64,000 bases of DNA from Bombella apis (GCF_018221685.1 NZ_JAGJTM010000001.1:186001-250000); one strand, 5' to 3'; counted from the stretch's first letter, positions 52,844 through 63,610 are shown. A program made the numbers and translations. Notes: generated from the letters alone by a model not told the origin.

Positions 52844-53965
52844 TCAGCCCGGGACAGGCCTGTGCCGGTCGCCAACCAGCAGGCATTTCTTCATCACGCT
52901 GGAGAGAACCGCCTCCTTCAGGAAGCGGAACCGGCCATGCTTCGGAGGAATCGGATAATTGCTCTGTGCTGGTATCGTGCAGCCATAGATGCGGACAAGC
53001 AGCGTAAAATGGCTGAAGATGTGTTTGACCTCTCCACAATCTTCCCACTGTGCCTGCAAGGGGGCGTAGCGGGTAAAGGCCGTTTCGGCCAGCCGGGCAG
53101 GCGAAGGCGTGCTTTGGCTTTCGGACCATGGTGTGCCGGGAAGGTCGTCCGTTCCTCCCAGCAGGCCTTCCGGCGGTCGTGAGCGGAGCAGGACACGGCC
53201 TTCCGGATCGATGACACGGAAAAGAATGGCATGACGGGTCGGGCGGGCTTTCTTCTTCTGTCGGGCAGGGAGAGCTTCAGCCATGTTGCGGGCTCGGGCG
53301 AGGCAACCGTCCCGCCATGGGCACGTCAGACAGGAGGGTGAGCGGGGCGAGCAGAGGCTCGCCCCAAGGTCGAACAGGGCCTGAGCAAAATCGGAAGGGC
53401 GGGCTTGTGCTGCCGGATCGTCATTCAGATGGCTGGCAAGACGGGCCAGCAGGGGGCGGGCAGCGGGTAGCGGGTCTTCCACGGCATTGAGGCGGGCCGT
53501 GATGCGCTCCACATTGCCATCAACCGGAACGGTCGGAATATTGAAGGCAATGGCGGCAATGGCCCGGGATGTATAGGCCCCGATTCCGGGGAGTGTCTGC
53601 AATCCTTCGACCGTACGGGGAAAGGCTCTCAGCTTATGAACGGCCTGAGCACAGGCATGAAGATTTCGTGCCCGTGCGTAATAGCCCAGCCCGGCCCAGA
53701 GCTGGAGCACCTCTTCCTGCGGCGCTTCCGCCAGAGCATCAACTGTCGGAAAGCGGGCCAGAAACCGCTGGTAATAGGGAATGACCGTCTGCACGACTGT
53801 CTGCTGGAGCATGATCTCGCTCAGCCAGACATGGTACGGGTCTGCCTGCTGGCCGGGTGCGGCACGCCAGGGCAGGGTACGGCGATGATGGTCATACCAA
53901 TGGAGAAGGAGGGAAGCATCAGGTGTCACGCCGGTGTCTATGACGAAGAAACAGCATCGGGGCAA
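52844..53965 (-). CDS. mutY: A/G-specific adenine glycosylase MutY
   Basis: MutY removes adenine mispaired with 8-oxoguanine. The conserved part begins LLLHWYDHHRRTLPWR and includes YHVWLSEIMLQQTVVQTVIPYYQRF, the helix-hairpin-helix LPGIGAYTSRAIAAIAF with the catalytic Asp in VPVDGNVERI, and the four Cys of the 4Fe-4S cluster in CSPRSPSCLTCPWRDGC. The C-terminal Nudix-like domain has a FSHFTL step. The start is uncertain: TTG at 53965 (AAGG seven bases upstream) gives 373 residues, GTG at 53929 gives 361. Confidence 0.92.
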   Translation of the reverse strand: MPRCCFFVIDTGVTPDASLLLHWYDHHRRTLPWRAAPGQQADPYHVWLSEIMLQQTVVQTVIPYYQRFLARFPTVDALAEAPQEEVLQLWAGLGYYARARNLHACAQAVHKLRAFPRTVEGLQTLPGIGAYTSRAIAAIAFNIPTVPVDGNVERITARLNAVEDPLPAARPLLARLASHLNDDPAAQARPSDFAQALFDLGASLCSPRSPSCLTCPWRDGCLARARNMAEALPARQKKKARPTRHAILFRVIDPEGRVLLRSRPPEGLLGGTDDLPGTPWSESQSTPSPARLAETAFTRYAPLQAQWEDCGEVKHIFSHFTLLVRIYGCTIPAQSNYPIPPKHGRFRFLKEAVLSSVMKKCLLVGDRHRPVPG

Positions 53966-54048
53966 GGGCTGGCCTTGCTGAAACGTTTCCGTCTGCTCCC
54001 GTGATGATGGTATGGAGAGTCCGTACGCAGCATATTGGGATGGGTCGG

Positions 54049-54603
54049 ATGGCAGATGAAACAGGAATGAAAAAAACTGCCCGTTCATCAGCATCGGGGC
54101 AGGACTGGAAAGCGGATGGCAAGGGCTGGAGCGATTACCGCCGAGGCAAGGGCCGGATGATCGGGGCCCTGCTGCCCTCCCTGACAAAACCCATTTTCCA
54201 CAAGAAATCACCGCTGTTCGTGCGTCTGCTCATGGAGTGGGAGACGCTGGTCGGTCCAGCGCTGGCGGAGGTGAGCGAACCCTGCCGCCTGCGGCCCGGC
54301 GTGTTGACCATACGCTGCTGTGGTCCGGCAGCGGTGGAGATGCAGTACGCAGCGCCCCGTCTTCTGGCCAACATCAATACAGCCTGTGGTCTTTATGGAG
54401 ATGAAGCGCTGAAACAGATCAAGCTGTTACAGGATCGGCCTGTCCAGCGTAAGCCGTCCCACAGGCCCCAGAAGAAATGGAAGGATGCGGCGCCAGTTCC
54501 CGTAAATGGTATCGAGGATGCCGGGTTGAAAGAAACGCTGGAGCGTCTTGGTGGGCATATCCGGGCCAAAAAACAGGGGACAAAAAAAGCCCGCCGCTTT
54601 TGA
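54049..54603 (+). CDS. dciA: DciA-like protein (DUF721)
   Basis: A 184-residue DUF721 protein. DciA proteins of this family load or regulate the replicative helicase DnaB in bacteria lacking DnaC. The domain core is FHKKSPLFVRLLMEWETLVGPALAEVSEPCRLRPGVLTIRCCGPAAVEMQYAAPRLLANIN; the C-terminus is basic (QKKWKDA, KKQGTKKARRF). It is divergent from mutY, a frequent pairing in alphaproteobacteria. The ATG at 54049 is a choice; 54067 is possible. Confidence 0.8.
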   Translation: MADETGMKKTARSSASGQDWKADGKGWSDYRRGKGRMIGALLPSLTKPIFHKKSPLFVRLLMEWETLVGPALAEVSEPCRLRPGVLTIRCCGPAAVEMQYAAPRLLANINTACGLYGDEALKQIKLLQDRPVQRKPSHRPQKKWKDAAPVPVNGIEDAGLKETLERLGGHIRAKKQGTKKARRF

Positions 54604-54668
54604 GGGCGGCAGGCCATGCCTGTGTCATTGGCCCGAGGCCGAAGACACGGGGACAATGGGAGGATATG

Positions 54669-55562
54669 TCAGTCGGTCACGATATCGGCAGCCGTGTAGC
54701 CCTGCGCAAAGAGGTGCGTCCGCATCCCGGTAAAGTTGACCTGCTGTTCAATCACCTGCCGGACATTCGGCTTGGCGTGATAGGCAATGCCAAGACCTGC
54801 TGCCTTGAGCATGGGGATGTCGTTGGCACCATCACCTGTTGTCAGGCTGGCAGAGAGCTTGACGCCCCGCTCGGCACAGATGGTCTCCAGATGTTCTTTC
54901 TTGGCATCCGGGCCGAGGATTTTGCCGATCAGCTGGCCGGTGATGATGCCGTCCCTGATCTCAAGCTGGTTGCCGTAATGTTCATCAAAGCCGAGCTTCC
55001 TGGCAGCCCGCTCGGTGAACCAGTCGAACCCACCGGAGATGAGGGCCGTGCGTGCGCCATTGGCCTTCATGGTCTGCACCAGCTCCCTGATACCATCAGT
55101 GAAAGGCAGATGTTCCAGAACATCCTTCAGCAGGGATTCAGGATGGCCCTTCAGGCCGATGGTGCGCTTGCGGAGGGATTCATCAAACTCCATCTCGCCA
55201 TTCATGGCACGCTTGGTGATTTCGGCTACATAGTCGCCCGTGCCGGTTGCCTTGGCCAGATCATCCAGCGTTTCGCCATCGAAGATGGTGCTGTCCATGT
55301 CGGACACCAGCACGGCTTTGCGGCGGCCACGGGTCTTGGTGAGAATGGCATCAACCTTGTAGGGAGCCAGGGCGGCACGGATTGTTGCAGGCGTGGCATC
55401 GCCGGGCCCGGGTGTCGGGCAGAAAATGTCAACGGCCTCGCCTTCGGACAGAACGACCGGCGGCTCACCTTTGACAAGATTGCGGGCAATGTCGATCGCC
55501 TCTTTGGGAAGGGTCCCATGGCGGCGATTGGCAACAAGAGTCAGAACACAGGGAAGGGACAT
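54669..55562 (-). CDS. serB: Phosphoserine phosphatase
   Basis: SerB of 297 residues, the last step of serine synthesis. The N-terminal ACT-like region runs to about residue 75, then the HAD domain has motif I LVSDMDSTIF, motif II ALISGGFDWF, and motif IV TTGDGANDIPML. Length and order are normal. It is divergent from miaA with only 44 bp between the starts. Confidence 0.96.
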   Translation of the reverse strand: MSLPCVLTLVANRRHGTLPKEAIDIARNLVKGEPPVVLSEGEAVDIFCPTPGPGDATPATIRAALAPYKVDAILTKTRGRRKAVLVSDMDSTIFDGETLDDLAKATGTGDYVAEITKRAMNGEMEFDESLRKRTIGLKGHPESLLKDVLEHLPFTDGIRELVQTMKANGARTALISGGFDWFTERAARKLGFDEHYGNQLEIRDGIITGQLIGKILGPDAKKEHLETICAERGVKLSASLTTGDGANDIPMLKAAGLGIAYHAKPNVRQVIEQQVNFTGMRTHLFAQGYTAADIVTD

Positions 55563-55606
55563 GACATCTCTCGCTAAAAGATCAGAAGATATGGCAGGAT
55601 AGGTGT

Positions 55607-56590
55607 ATGAACTCTTCTGAAAACGCCCTCATTGTGGCGGGACCGACCTGTTCGGGCAAGTCAGCTTTGGCCTTTCATTTGGCAGACCTGTATTGTGGTA
55701 CGGTCATCAATGCAGATTCCATGCAGGTTTACAGGGAGCTGCGCATCCTCACTGCCCGCCCCGGGGAAGAGGAGGAAGCAGCCATTCCCCATCGTCTTTA
55801 TGGGGTATTGCCCGCAGCCACACCCGGCAGTGTGGCCTGGTGGCGGGAGCAGGCTCTGGCAGAAATCGCCGCCTGCCGTAGCGCCGGGCGGCTGCCCATC
55901 CTCTGTGGTGGCACGGGCATGTATCTCCGTGCCCTGACGGATGGCCTCGTGGAGGTCCCCGACCCCGGAGAAGCAGCCCGGCAGGAGGCCCGGACCCTGC
56001 TGGAGGCGATTGGCCCGGAGGCCCTGCACGAAAAGTTGATGCAGGCTGATCCGCAGACGGCCTCCCGTCTTCATCCACAGGATTCCCAGCGTATCAGCCG
56101 GGCCTGGGAGGTTCTGGCAGGAACCGGGCGAGGGCTGGCCTCATGGCAGGAGGATAGGGCACTGCCAGCGGCACCCTGCCGTTTCATCTCACTTCAGCTT
56201 GATCCCCCCCGGGACGAGCTGCGGGCTTCCATTGTCCGGCGTTTTGATGACATGGTGGCCGCTGGTGCGCTGGATGAGGTGGCGGCCTTGCGGGAGCAGA
56301 ATCTGCCCGCCAGCCTGCCCGCCATGCGTGCCCATGGTGTGCCGGAGCTGGGACAGGTGCTGGAGGGGCAGTGCAGCCTGGAGGACGCCCGGCTGGCTGC
56401 TACCCGTGCCATTGGCCGCTATACCCGTCGGCAGGCTACATGGTTTCGGCACCATAGGCTGAGTCGGGAGGGAGATGGCGAAATAATATTTCAAAGAACC
56501 AGTGGAAGAGAGTTCTTTTCGAGTAAAAAAATGCGCGAAATTGAATATTTTATATCATCCAGAATTGACGGACCCGCTCCGGAACGATAG
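55607..56590 (+). CDS. miaA: tRNA dimethylallyltransferase MiaA
   Basis: MiaA of 327 residues isopentenylates A37 of tRNAs reading UNN codons. Walker A is VAGPTCSGKSAL, INADSMQVYREL carries the catalytic Asp, and CGGTGMYLRAL and RRQATWFRHH complete the signatures. The usual protein would end about ten residues after RHH; here about 40 more residues follow, encoded by a markedly AT-rich stretch (56490-56580) that may also hold the ilvB promoter. Confidence 0.94.
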   Translation: MNSSENALIVAGPTCSGKSALAFHLADLYCGTVINADSMQVYRELRILTARPGEEEEAAIPHRLYGVLPAATPGSVAWWREQALAEIAACRSAGRLPILCGGTGMYLRALTDGLVEVPDPGEAARQEARTLLEAIGPEALHEKLMQADPQTASRLHPQDSQRISRAWEVLAGTGRGLASWQEDRALPAAPCRFISLQLDPPRDELRASIVRRFDDMVAAGALDEVAALREQNLPASLPAMRAHGVPELGQVLEGQCSLEDARLAATRAIGRYTRRQATWFRHHRLSREGDGEIIFQRTSGREFFSSKKMREIEYFISSRIDGPAPER

Positions 56591-56629
56591 AGCAGAAGCG
56601 TTGCGTTAAACGGCGAAAGGACAGACGCC

Positions 56630-58408
56630 ATGCCTGCCAGCGAGACAGCTCCCATGATGGCAACAGGTGCTGAAGTCATTCTGCGTGTTCTTGAAGAAGA
56701 AGGCGTGGATGTCATTTTCGGTTATCCCGGCGGTGCGGTCCTTCCCATTTACGATGCTCTCTTCAAACAGAAGAAGATCCGGCACATTCTGGTCCGGCAC
56801 GAGCAGGCGGCAACCCATGCGGCCGAGGCCTATGCCCGTTCCACCGGCAAGGTCGGTGTGGTGCTGGTGACATCCGGCCCTGGTGCGACCAATGCCGTGA
56901 CCGGCCTGATGGATGCGAAGATGGATTCCATCCCGCTGGTCTGTCTGGCCGGACAGGTGCCCGTGCCGCTGATCGGCAAGGATGCGTTTCAGGAAGCGGA
57001 CATGGTGGGCATCACCCGGCCTGCGACCAAGAAGAGTGTTCAGGTGCGGGAGGCCGAGGCTCTGGCCCCAACAATCCGGGAGGCTTTTGCTCTGGCCCGT
57101 TCCGGCCGTCCCGGTCCGGTTCTTGTGGATCTGCCCAAGAACATCACGGTGTCCGAGGCTCCCCTGCCGTCCCGTCCGGTGGAAGCAGCAGAGGAAAAGG
57201 CGACTCCGGCTCTGGATGCTCAGGCGGTCAGCCAGGCCGTCGAGGCCATGAAGAAGGCCCGCAAGCCTCTGCTTTATGTTGGTGGTGGTGTCATCAATGC
57301 CGGGCCGGAGGCGGCAAAGCTGCTGCGCCAGCTGGCAGAGAAGACCGGTTTCCCCGTGACATCCACCCTGATGGGGTTGGGTGCCTATCCGTCTTCCAGT
57401 GATCATTTTCTGGGGATGCTGGGCATGCATGGTGCCGTGGAAGCCAACATGGCGGCCCATGACTGCGACGTGCTGGTCGCCCTGGGTGCCCGGTTTGATG
57501 ACCGGGTGACGGGCCGTGTTGACGGGTTCTCTCCCCATTCCTTCAAGATACAGGCGGACATTGATCCCCGGGAATTCGGCAAGATCATCAAGGTTGATGT
57601 GGCTCTGAAGGGGGACCTGAAGGCCACGCTGCACGCTCTTCTGGAAGGCTGGGGAGACAGTGCAGCCCCGGACCTGTCCGGCTGGTGGCAGGAGATCGAC
57701 CAGTGGCGGGCTGTTGACGGTTTCGGGTTCGAGCAGGACGGGGCCGCCACGGCCACCATCAAGCCGCAATATGCCATCAGCCGCCTGTATGAGCAGGTGA
57801 AGGCCAGCGGGCGGGACTGCTTCGTTTCCACCGAGGTGGGGCAGCATCAGATGTGGGCCGCCCAGCATTTCGGGTTTGATGAGCCCAATCACTGGCTGAC
57901 ATCCGGTGGTCTGGGCACGATGGGTTACGGTCTGCCTGCTGCCGTGGGGGCACAGATCGCCCACCCTGACGGGCTGGTGATTGATATTGCCGGCGAGGCA
58001 TCCACCCTGATGAATATTCAGGAGCTGGGAACCATTGCCCAGTACCGCTTGCCGGTGAAGATCTTCATCCTGAACAACCAGTATATGGGCATGGTGCGGC
58101 AGTGGCAGGAGCTGGTGCATGATTCCCGTTATTCCCAGTCCTACAGTGCAGCCCTGCCGGATTTCGTGAAGCTGGCGGAATCGTTCGGCATCCGTGGTCT
58201 GCGGGTCGAGACGCTGGGCGGGCTGGATGAGGCCATCGAGACCATGCTGACCCATGAGGGACCGGTGCTGGTGGATGTGCATGTGGAGCAGGAAGAATGC
58301 TGCTTCCCGATGATCCCGTCCGGGGCCAGCCATGACCAGATGCTTCTGGGGCCGGGGCGTGTTTTCGGTGGGGCCGAGCTGACAGAAGAAGGCAAACGCC
58401 TCGTCTGA
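56630..58408 (+). CDS. ilvB: Acetolactate synthase, large (catalytic) subunit
   Basis: A 592-residue thiamine-diphosphate enzyme that makes acetolactate or acetohydroxybutyrate. The N-terminal FGYPGGAVLPIYDAL with HEQAATHAAEAYARSTGKVGVV contains the catalytic Glu. The diphosphate-binding motif reads IAGEASTLMNIQEL ... FILNNQYMGMVRQWQ, the alphaproteobacterial version. Length is complete. Its regulatory partner IlvN would normally be next; here ilvC follows after only 136 bp. Confidence 0.96.
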   Translation: MPASETAPMMATGAEVILRVLEEEGVDVIFGYPGGAVLPIYDALFKQKKIRHILVRHEQAATHAAEAYARSTGKVGVVLVTSGPGATNAVTGLMDAKMDSIPLVCLAGQVPVPLIGKDAFQEADMVGITRPATKKSVQVREAEALAPTIREAFALARSGRPGPVLVDLPKNITVSEAPLPSRPVEAAEEKATPALDAQAVSQAVEAMKKARKPLLYVGGGVINAGPEAAKLLRQLAEKTGFPVTSTLMGLGAYPSSSDHFLGMLGMHGAVEANMAAHDCDVLVALGARFDDRVTGRVDGFSPHSFKIQADIDPREFGKIIKVDVALKGDLKATLHALLEGWGDSAAPDLSGWWQEIDQWRAVDGFGFEQDGAATATIKPQYAISRLYEQVKASGRDCFVSTEVGQHQMWAAQHFGFDEPNHWLTSGGLGTMGYGLPAAVGAQIAHPDGLVIDIAGEASTLMNIQELGTIAQYRLPVKIFILNNQYMGMVRQWQELVHDSRYSQSYSAALPDFVKLAESFGIRGLRVETLGGLDEAIETMLTHEGPVLVDVHVEQEECCFPMIPSGASHDQMLLGPGRVFGGAELTEEGKRLV

Positions 58409-58412
58409 ATGA

Positions 58413-59564
<1,152 letters not shown>

Positions 59565-59585
59565 GGTTCGATGACCGGTCTTTAC

Positions 59586-59616
59586 GAATGGGGAGGATTT
59601 TCCTCCCCATTTTTTA
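59586..59616 (+). terminator. Terminator after ilvC
   Basis: ATGGGGAGGA (59588-59597) pairs with TCCTCCCCAT (59601-59610) around a three-base loop and runs into TTTTTT. Confidence 0.9.
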
Positions 59617-59752
59617 TTGTGGCTTCATTTGGGCATTTTCTGTTCAGAAAGAAAGAATAGAGTTGCGTTGAGGGTTATATTCCCCTAGAGGTCAACCCTT
59701 CCGCTCCTTCATTGGGGGAGGATGCGGCAATCTGCTGGTTCAGGGGTACGTT

Positions 59753-60232
59753 ATGGACGCACTTGCTCGACTGGGGATGGAATCGGACCTTCCGAGAGAT
59801 ATCCAGAATACTGAGGCAATCGATACAATCGCTGATTGTAAGGACTTTTTCATCAAGCGTGATGGGATCACCTACGCAGGGAACCATCTCCTCATCGATT
59901 TCTGGAATGCCAGAAATCTGGATGACCCCGATCAGATCGACGCCACTCTGAGGCGTGCTGCCGAGGCAGCCGGGGCGACCATTCTGCATGGTCATTTCCA
60001 CCATTTCACACCCAATGGCGGTGTATCTGGTGTGCTGGTACTGGCCGAAAGCCATATTTCCATCCATACATGGCCCGAGCGTCATTTCGCCGCTGTCGAC
60101 ATTTTCATGTGCGGTGTGTGCGATCCCAACATGTCCGTCCCTGTCATGCAGGAGCTGTTTCAGGCAGGACGTGTGGAGATTGATGCTTTCAGGCGTGGAC
60201 GTGTCAGCTCGACACGGCATACGGGCCGGTAA
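59753..60232 (+). CDS. speD: S-adenosylmethionine decarboxylase proenzyme
   Basis: SpeD of 159 residues makes the aminopropyl donor for spermidine. The self-cleavage site that yields the pyruvoyl group is visible in LAESHISIHTWPE, between Glu99 and Ser100. The catalytic Cys is in FMCGVCDP. Compared with the short class 1B enzymes it has about 35 extra N-terminal residues before GNHLLIDFW. The upstream gap contains an AGGGTT/AACCCT inverted repeat. Confidence 0.93.
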   Translation: MDALARLGMESDLPRDIQNTEAIDTIADCKDFFIKRDGITYAGNHLLIDFWNARNLDDPDQIDATLRRAAEAAGATILHGHFHHFTPNGGVSGVLVLAESHISIHTWPERHFAAVDIFMCGVCDPNMSVPVMQELFQAGRVEIDAFRRGRVSSTRHTGR

Positions 60233-60410
60233 GCCGGATAGGGAAAGGCCAAGGGGTTTTTCCCTCAATTTCCAATGGATTCCATGGAGTGTTCCTGTTC
60301 GCTGGCCAGCGTCCATGCTGGAGGGGGAGCAGGGGTAAGGAGCGGCGTCTGTGCCGGCCTCCCCGTGATGGAGGGCGGCAGGCGTCGTTGATTGAAGAAA
60401 GGATGCCGCC

Positions 60411-61286
60411 ATGACATCTGGCACGTCTTCCGGGGCCTGGTTCAACGAGGCCCTCTATCCCGATTGGGGCCAGCGTTTCAGGGTTGTGAAAGAACTGGCC
60501 TACAGGAAGTCCCCGTTTCAGGACATCCGCATTTTCGAGAGCAGCAGCCATGGCCGTGTGCTGGTGCTGGACGGTATCGTGCAGATCACGGAGCGGGATG
60601 AGTTCATCTATCAGGAGATGCTGGCTCATGTGCCGCTCTTCATGCATCCGAACCCAAAACGTGTTCTCATCATCGGGGCCGGTGATGGTGGTGTGCTGCG
60701 TCGTGTTCTCCAGCACAGGACGGTCGAGAAAGCCGTCATGGTGGAAATTGATGGTGACGTGATCGAACTCTCCAAGCAACACCTGCCGATGTTTGGCAAG
60801 GATGCGTGGAATGACCCGAGGGCTGAGGTCATCGTTGGGGACGGGATCGATTACGTCAAGAAATCTGGTGATGCAGCCTTTGATGTCATCATCGTGGACA
60901 GCACGGACCCGATCGGCGTGGGTGATGTGCTTTTCACAGATGATTTCTATGAGAACTGCGCCCGCATCCTTTCGGATGAAGGGATCATCGTCAATCAGTG
61001 TGGCGTGCCGTTCCAGCAGGCAGATGAGCTGCGGGAGACAACGGCCCGTCGTGCGAAATTCTTCCCGCATGTCACGGCCTATCTGGCTGCCGTGCCAACC
61101 TATGTTGGTGGGTTCATGACACTGGGCATAGCCAAGAAGGGGGCTCCGCCGCACCGTCCGGACGTGGTCGAGCTGGCCCGTCGTGCACAGGGCATTGCGG
61201 AAGGCTGCCAGTACTGGACGCCAGAGGTGCATGTTGCCTCTTTCAGCCTGCCCCCCTATATCGCCCAGAACCTCCCTCGTTCATGA
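60411..61286 (+). CDS. speE: Spermidine synthase
   Basis: SpeE of 291 residues transfers the aminopropyl group from decarboxylated SAM to putrescine. The signatures are LDGIVQITERDEFIYQEMLAHVPLF, VLIIGAGDGGVLRRVLQH and DVIIVDSTDPIGVGDVLFTDDFY. It follows speD by 178 bp on the same strand, so the two steps of one pathway are neighbours. GAAAGGATG-like ribosome sequence precedes the ATG. Confidence 0.96.
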   Translation: MTSGTSSGAWFNEALYPDWGQRFRVVKELAYRKSPFQDIRIFESSSHGRVLVLDGIVQITERDEFIYQEMLAHVPLFMHPNPKRVLIIGAGDGGVLRRVLQHRTVEKAVMVEIDGDVIELSKQHLPMFGKDAWNDPRAEVIVGDGIDYVKKSGDAAFDVIIVDSTDPIGVGDVLFTDDFYENCARILSDEGIIVNQCGVPFQQADELRETTARRAKFFPHVTAYLAAVPTYVGGFMTLGIAKKGAPPHRPDVVELARRAQGIAEGCQYWTPEVHVASFSLPPYIAQNLPRS

Positions 61287-61309
61287 GGCCATAGAGAAGG
61301 ATCCCCACC

Positions 61310-62143
61310 ATGCGCCGGACTACAATCGCAGACTTCCAGACCATGAAGGATGAGGGTCGGCGGATCGCCATGCTCACGGTCTATGATTACGCTTCGGCCC
61401 TGATTGCCGAGCAGGCGGGCGTGCCGGTCATTCTGGTGGGGGATTCTCTGGGCATGGTCATGCAGGGGCGGGATACGACCCTGCCCGTGCGTGTGGAGGA
61501 CATGATCTATCATGCACGGATGGTCCGCCAGGGCAGCCATAAAGCCCTTATTGTGGTCGACCTGCCCTTCCTTTCCTATGCTACCGAGCAGGATGCCGTG
61601 GATGCGGCCCGCCGTGTGATGCAGGAGGGTGGTGGACAGGCCCTGAAGCTGGAAGGCGGCCGGGAGATTGCCCCGGTCGTGCGTCGGCTGACGGAAATGG
61701 GTGTGCCCGTCATGGGGCATCTGGGTCTGACACCGCAGTCCCAGCATCAGATCGGCCTGCGGGCGCAGGCAAAGCAGGTCGAGGCCGCCCGTAAACTTCT
61801 GGACGATGCCCGTGCGCTGGAGGAGGCCGGAGCTTTCGGTATTGTGCTGGAGGTCATTCCCGCCGAGCTGGCCGAGCTGGTTTCCAGAACCCTGACCATT
61901 CCGACCATCGGGATCGGAGCCGGGCCGGGTTGTGATGGGCAGGTCCAGGTCTGGCATGACGTGCTGGGTCTTTTCGAAGGCAAATCCCCTCGTCATGCCC
62001 ATCGGTTTGCTGAAATCGGAGAGCAGATGGTTGGAGCCTTGTCCCATTATGTCCGGCAGGTTGAGGAAGGCTCTTTCCCGACACAGGCACAGAGCGTGAG
62101 CATGAAGTCGGATGTACTGGCCAGCCTGAAGGCGGGGGAATGA
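61310..62143 (+). CDS. panB: 3-Methyl-2-oxobutanoate hydroxymethyltransferase
   Basis: PanB of 277 residues makes ketopantoate, the first step to pantothenate and CoA. It starts TIADFQTMKDEGRRIAMLTVYDYASALIAEQAGVPVILVGDSLGMVMQG, with the magnesium-binding Asp, and has VKLEGG-type ALKLEGGREIAP, GHLGLTPQS and PTIGIGAGPGCDGQVQV. Its substrate, 2-oxoisovalerate, comes from the ilvB/ilvC route upstream. It follows speE by 23 bp; panC is not adjacent. Confidence 0.96.
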   Translation: MRRTTIADFQTMKDEGRRIAMLTVYDYASALIAEQAGVPVILVGDSLGMVMQGRDTTLPVRVEDMIYHARMVRQGSHKALIVVDLPFLSYATEQDAVDAARRVMQEGGGQALKLEGGREIAPVVRRLTEMGVPVMGHLGLTPQSQHQIGLRAQAKQVEAARKLLDDARALEEAGAFGIVLEVIPAELAELVSRTLTIPTIGIGAGPGCDGQVQVWHDVLGLFEGKSPRHAHRFAEIGEQMVGALSHYVRQVEEGSFPTQAQSVSMKSDVLASLKAGE

Positions 62144-62255
62144 CCAGCTCCCCCAGGTGGGGAACGTGGTGAAGCCTTGCCCGGGCCCGGATTGTCAGAC
62201 GGGGATGAAGCAGGCAGAGTGGTGAACTTCCCCTGTATTTACAGGATAAAACAGA

Positions 62256-63398
62256 ATGACGGATGAAACATTGAAGTCCAGCCCCCTTCAGGCGCTGCAT
62301 GAAGAGCTGAAGGCCACGATGGGATGCTATGCAGGCTATGCCCTGCCCGAGCATTACCCTCTCGGCATGGAGGTGGAGCATCTTCATACCCGCAAGCAGG
62401 CGGGGCTGTTTGACATCTCCTTTCTGGGGCAGGTCCGTATCCGTGCAAAAGAGGATAATGCCGCTGTTGTTGCTGAGGCGCTCGAAGCTCTGATGCCTCT
62501 GGACATCATGGGGCTTGAGAAGAACCGGGTCCGTTATGGCCTGTTGACGACTGATCAGGGCGGTATCCGGGATGATCTGGCCATTTCCCGTCAGGAAGAA
62601 GAGTTCATCCTGACACTCAATGGCCAGAACAGGGAAGACAATGCTGATTATCTCGAAAATGCCATTGGCAATGATTGCAGGCTGATCCGGGAATTTGACC
62701 GGGCCATGCTGTCCCTTCAGGGCCCTCTGTCGGCCGAGGTTCTGGCCCGTGTGCTGGACCAGACGACCATCATGGGGATGCGGTATCGGGACAGTCTGGC
62801 CATGCAGTGGGAGGGTGGCAGCCTCATTGTATCCCGTTTCGGTTATACGGGTATGGAAGGGTTCGATCTTTCTCTGGAGGCCAGTCAGGCTGAAGCCTTT
62901 GCCCGCCGTCTGCTGGACGATCCCGATGTGGCTCCGGCCGGGCTGGAGACACGGAACAGCCTGCGGATGGAAGCCGGGCTGTGTCTGTATGGGGCGGACA
63001 TCGACAAAACCACATCTCCGGTGGAGGCCGCTCTGGTCAGCAGCATAGCTGCCTGTCGCCGGGCCGGCGGAGCACGGGCGGGGGGGTACCCTGGTGCCGG
63101 GACGATCGAAGGGCAGATGGAACATGGCGTATACCGCCAGCGCGTTGGTCTGCGTCCGGAAGGGGACGTGCTGCTGGGTGGCGGTGTGGAACTCTTCTCG
63201 GATGAAGGAAGGACAGACCGGGTCGGGCGCATTACGTCTGGCTGTTTCAGTCCGACCCTGCGGGCCATGATTGCCATGGCGTATGTCACACCATCCCATG
63301 CAGCAGAGGGTACGGTGCTTTACGCCGCCGATGCGGACGGGCAGCTCCACAAGGTTTCTGTCACGGCTTTGCCCTTCGTCCCGCAGACGGCCCGCTGA
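62256..63398 (+). CDS. gcvT: Aminomethyltransferase, glycine cleavage T-protein
   Basis: GcvT of 380 residues, which moves the aminomethyl group of glycine to tetrahydrofolate. The N-terminal HTRKQAGLFDISFLGQVRI, the middle SRFGYTGMEGFDLSLE and GLETRNSLRMEAGLCLYGADID are diagnostic. The C-terminal OB-like domain is somewhat shortened relative to E. coli. gcvH and gcvP, which usually follow, are not in view: an antibiotic-monooxygenase-like gene comes next after a terminator. No glycine riboswitch was recognised upstream. Confidence 0.92.
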   Translation: MTDETLKSSPLQALHEELKATMGCYAGYALPEHYPLGMEVEHLHTRKQAGLFDISFLGQVRIRAKEDNAAVVAEALEALMPLDIMGLEKNRVRYGLLTTDQGGIRDDLAISRQEEEFILTLNGQNREDNADYLENAIGNDCRLIREFDRAMLSLQGPLSAEVLARVLDQTTIMGMRYRDSLAMQWEGGSLIVSRFGYTGMEGFDLSLEASQAEAFARRLLDDPDVAPAGLETRNSLRMEAGLCLYGADIDKTTSPVEAALVSSIAACRRAGGARAGGYPGAGTIEGQMEHGVYRQRVGLRPEGDVLLGGGVELFSDEGRTDRVGRITSGCFSPTLRAMIAMAYVTPSHAAEGTVLYAADADGQLHKVSVTALPFVPQTAR

Positions 63399-63426
63399 GC
63401 AGAAGACACCTGAGTGAAAGTTTGTG

Positions 63427-63454
63427 AACAGGGCTTTACACGGCCCTGTTTTTT
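63427..63454 (+). terminator. Terminator after gcvT
   Basis: AACAGGGC (63427-63434) pairs with GCCCTGTT (63443-63450) and runs directly into a six-T tract. Confidence 0.85.
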
Positions 63455-63610
63455 GGTGAGGCTCGCATTCATGCAGGGCTTGAGGCAGGCCTTGTCCGCC
63501 TTCTCCCACAGTGGGAGAGGACTGACAGGAATGTGTGTTGCCTCCGGCCATTTTTTTTGCTCAGCGTGGTTCCATCGGCAGCTGGGCGGGGCAACTCAGG
63601 GAGAGTCGAA

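Noticed and set aside
56480..56640. Attenuator leader peptide for ilvB
   Set aside because: The short frame before ilvB is not enriched in Ile, Leu or Val in the way of known ilv leaders, and it is the end of miaA; no terminator/antiterminator pair is visible.
61854..63551. Long minus-strand open frame opposite panB and gcvT
   Set aside because: Antisense shadow of two well-supported enzymes; no recognisable domain.
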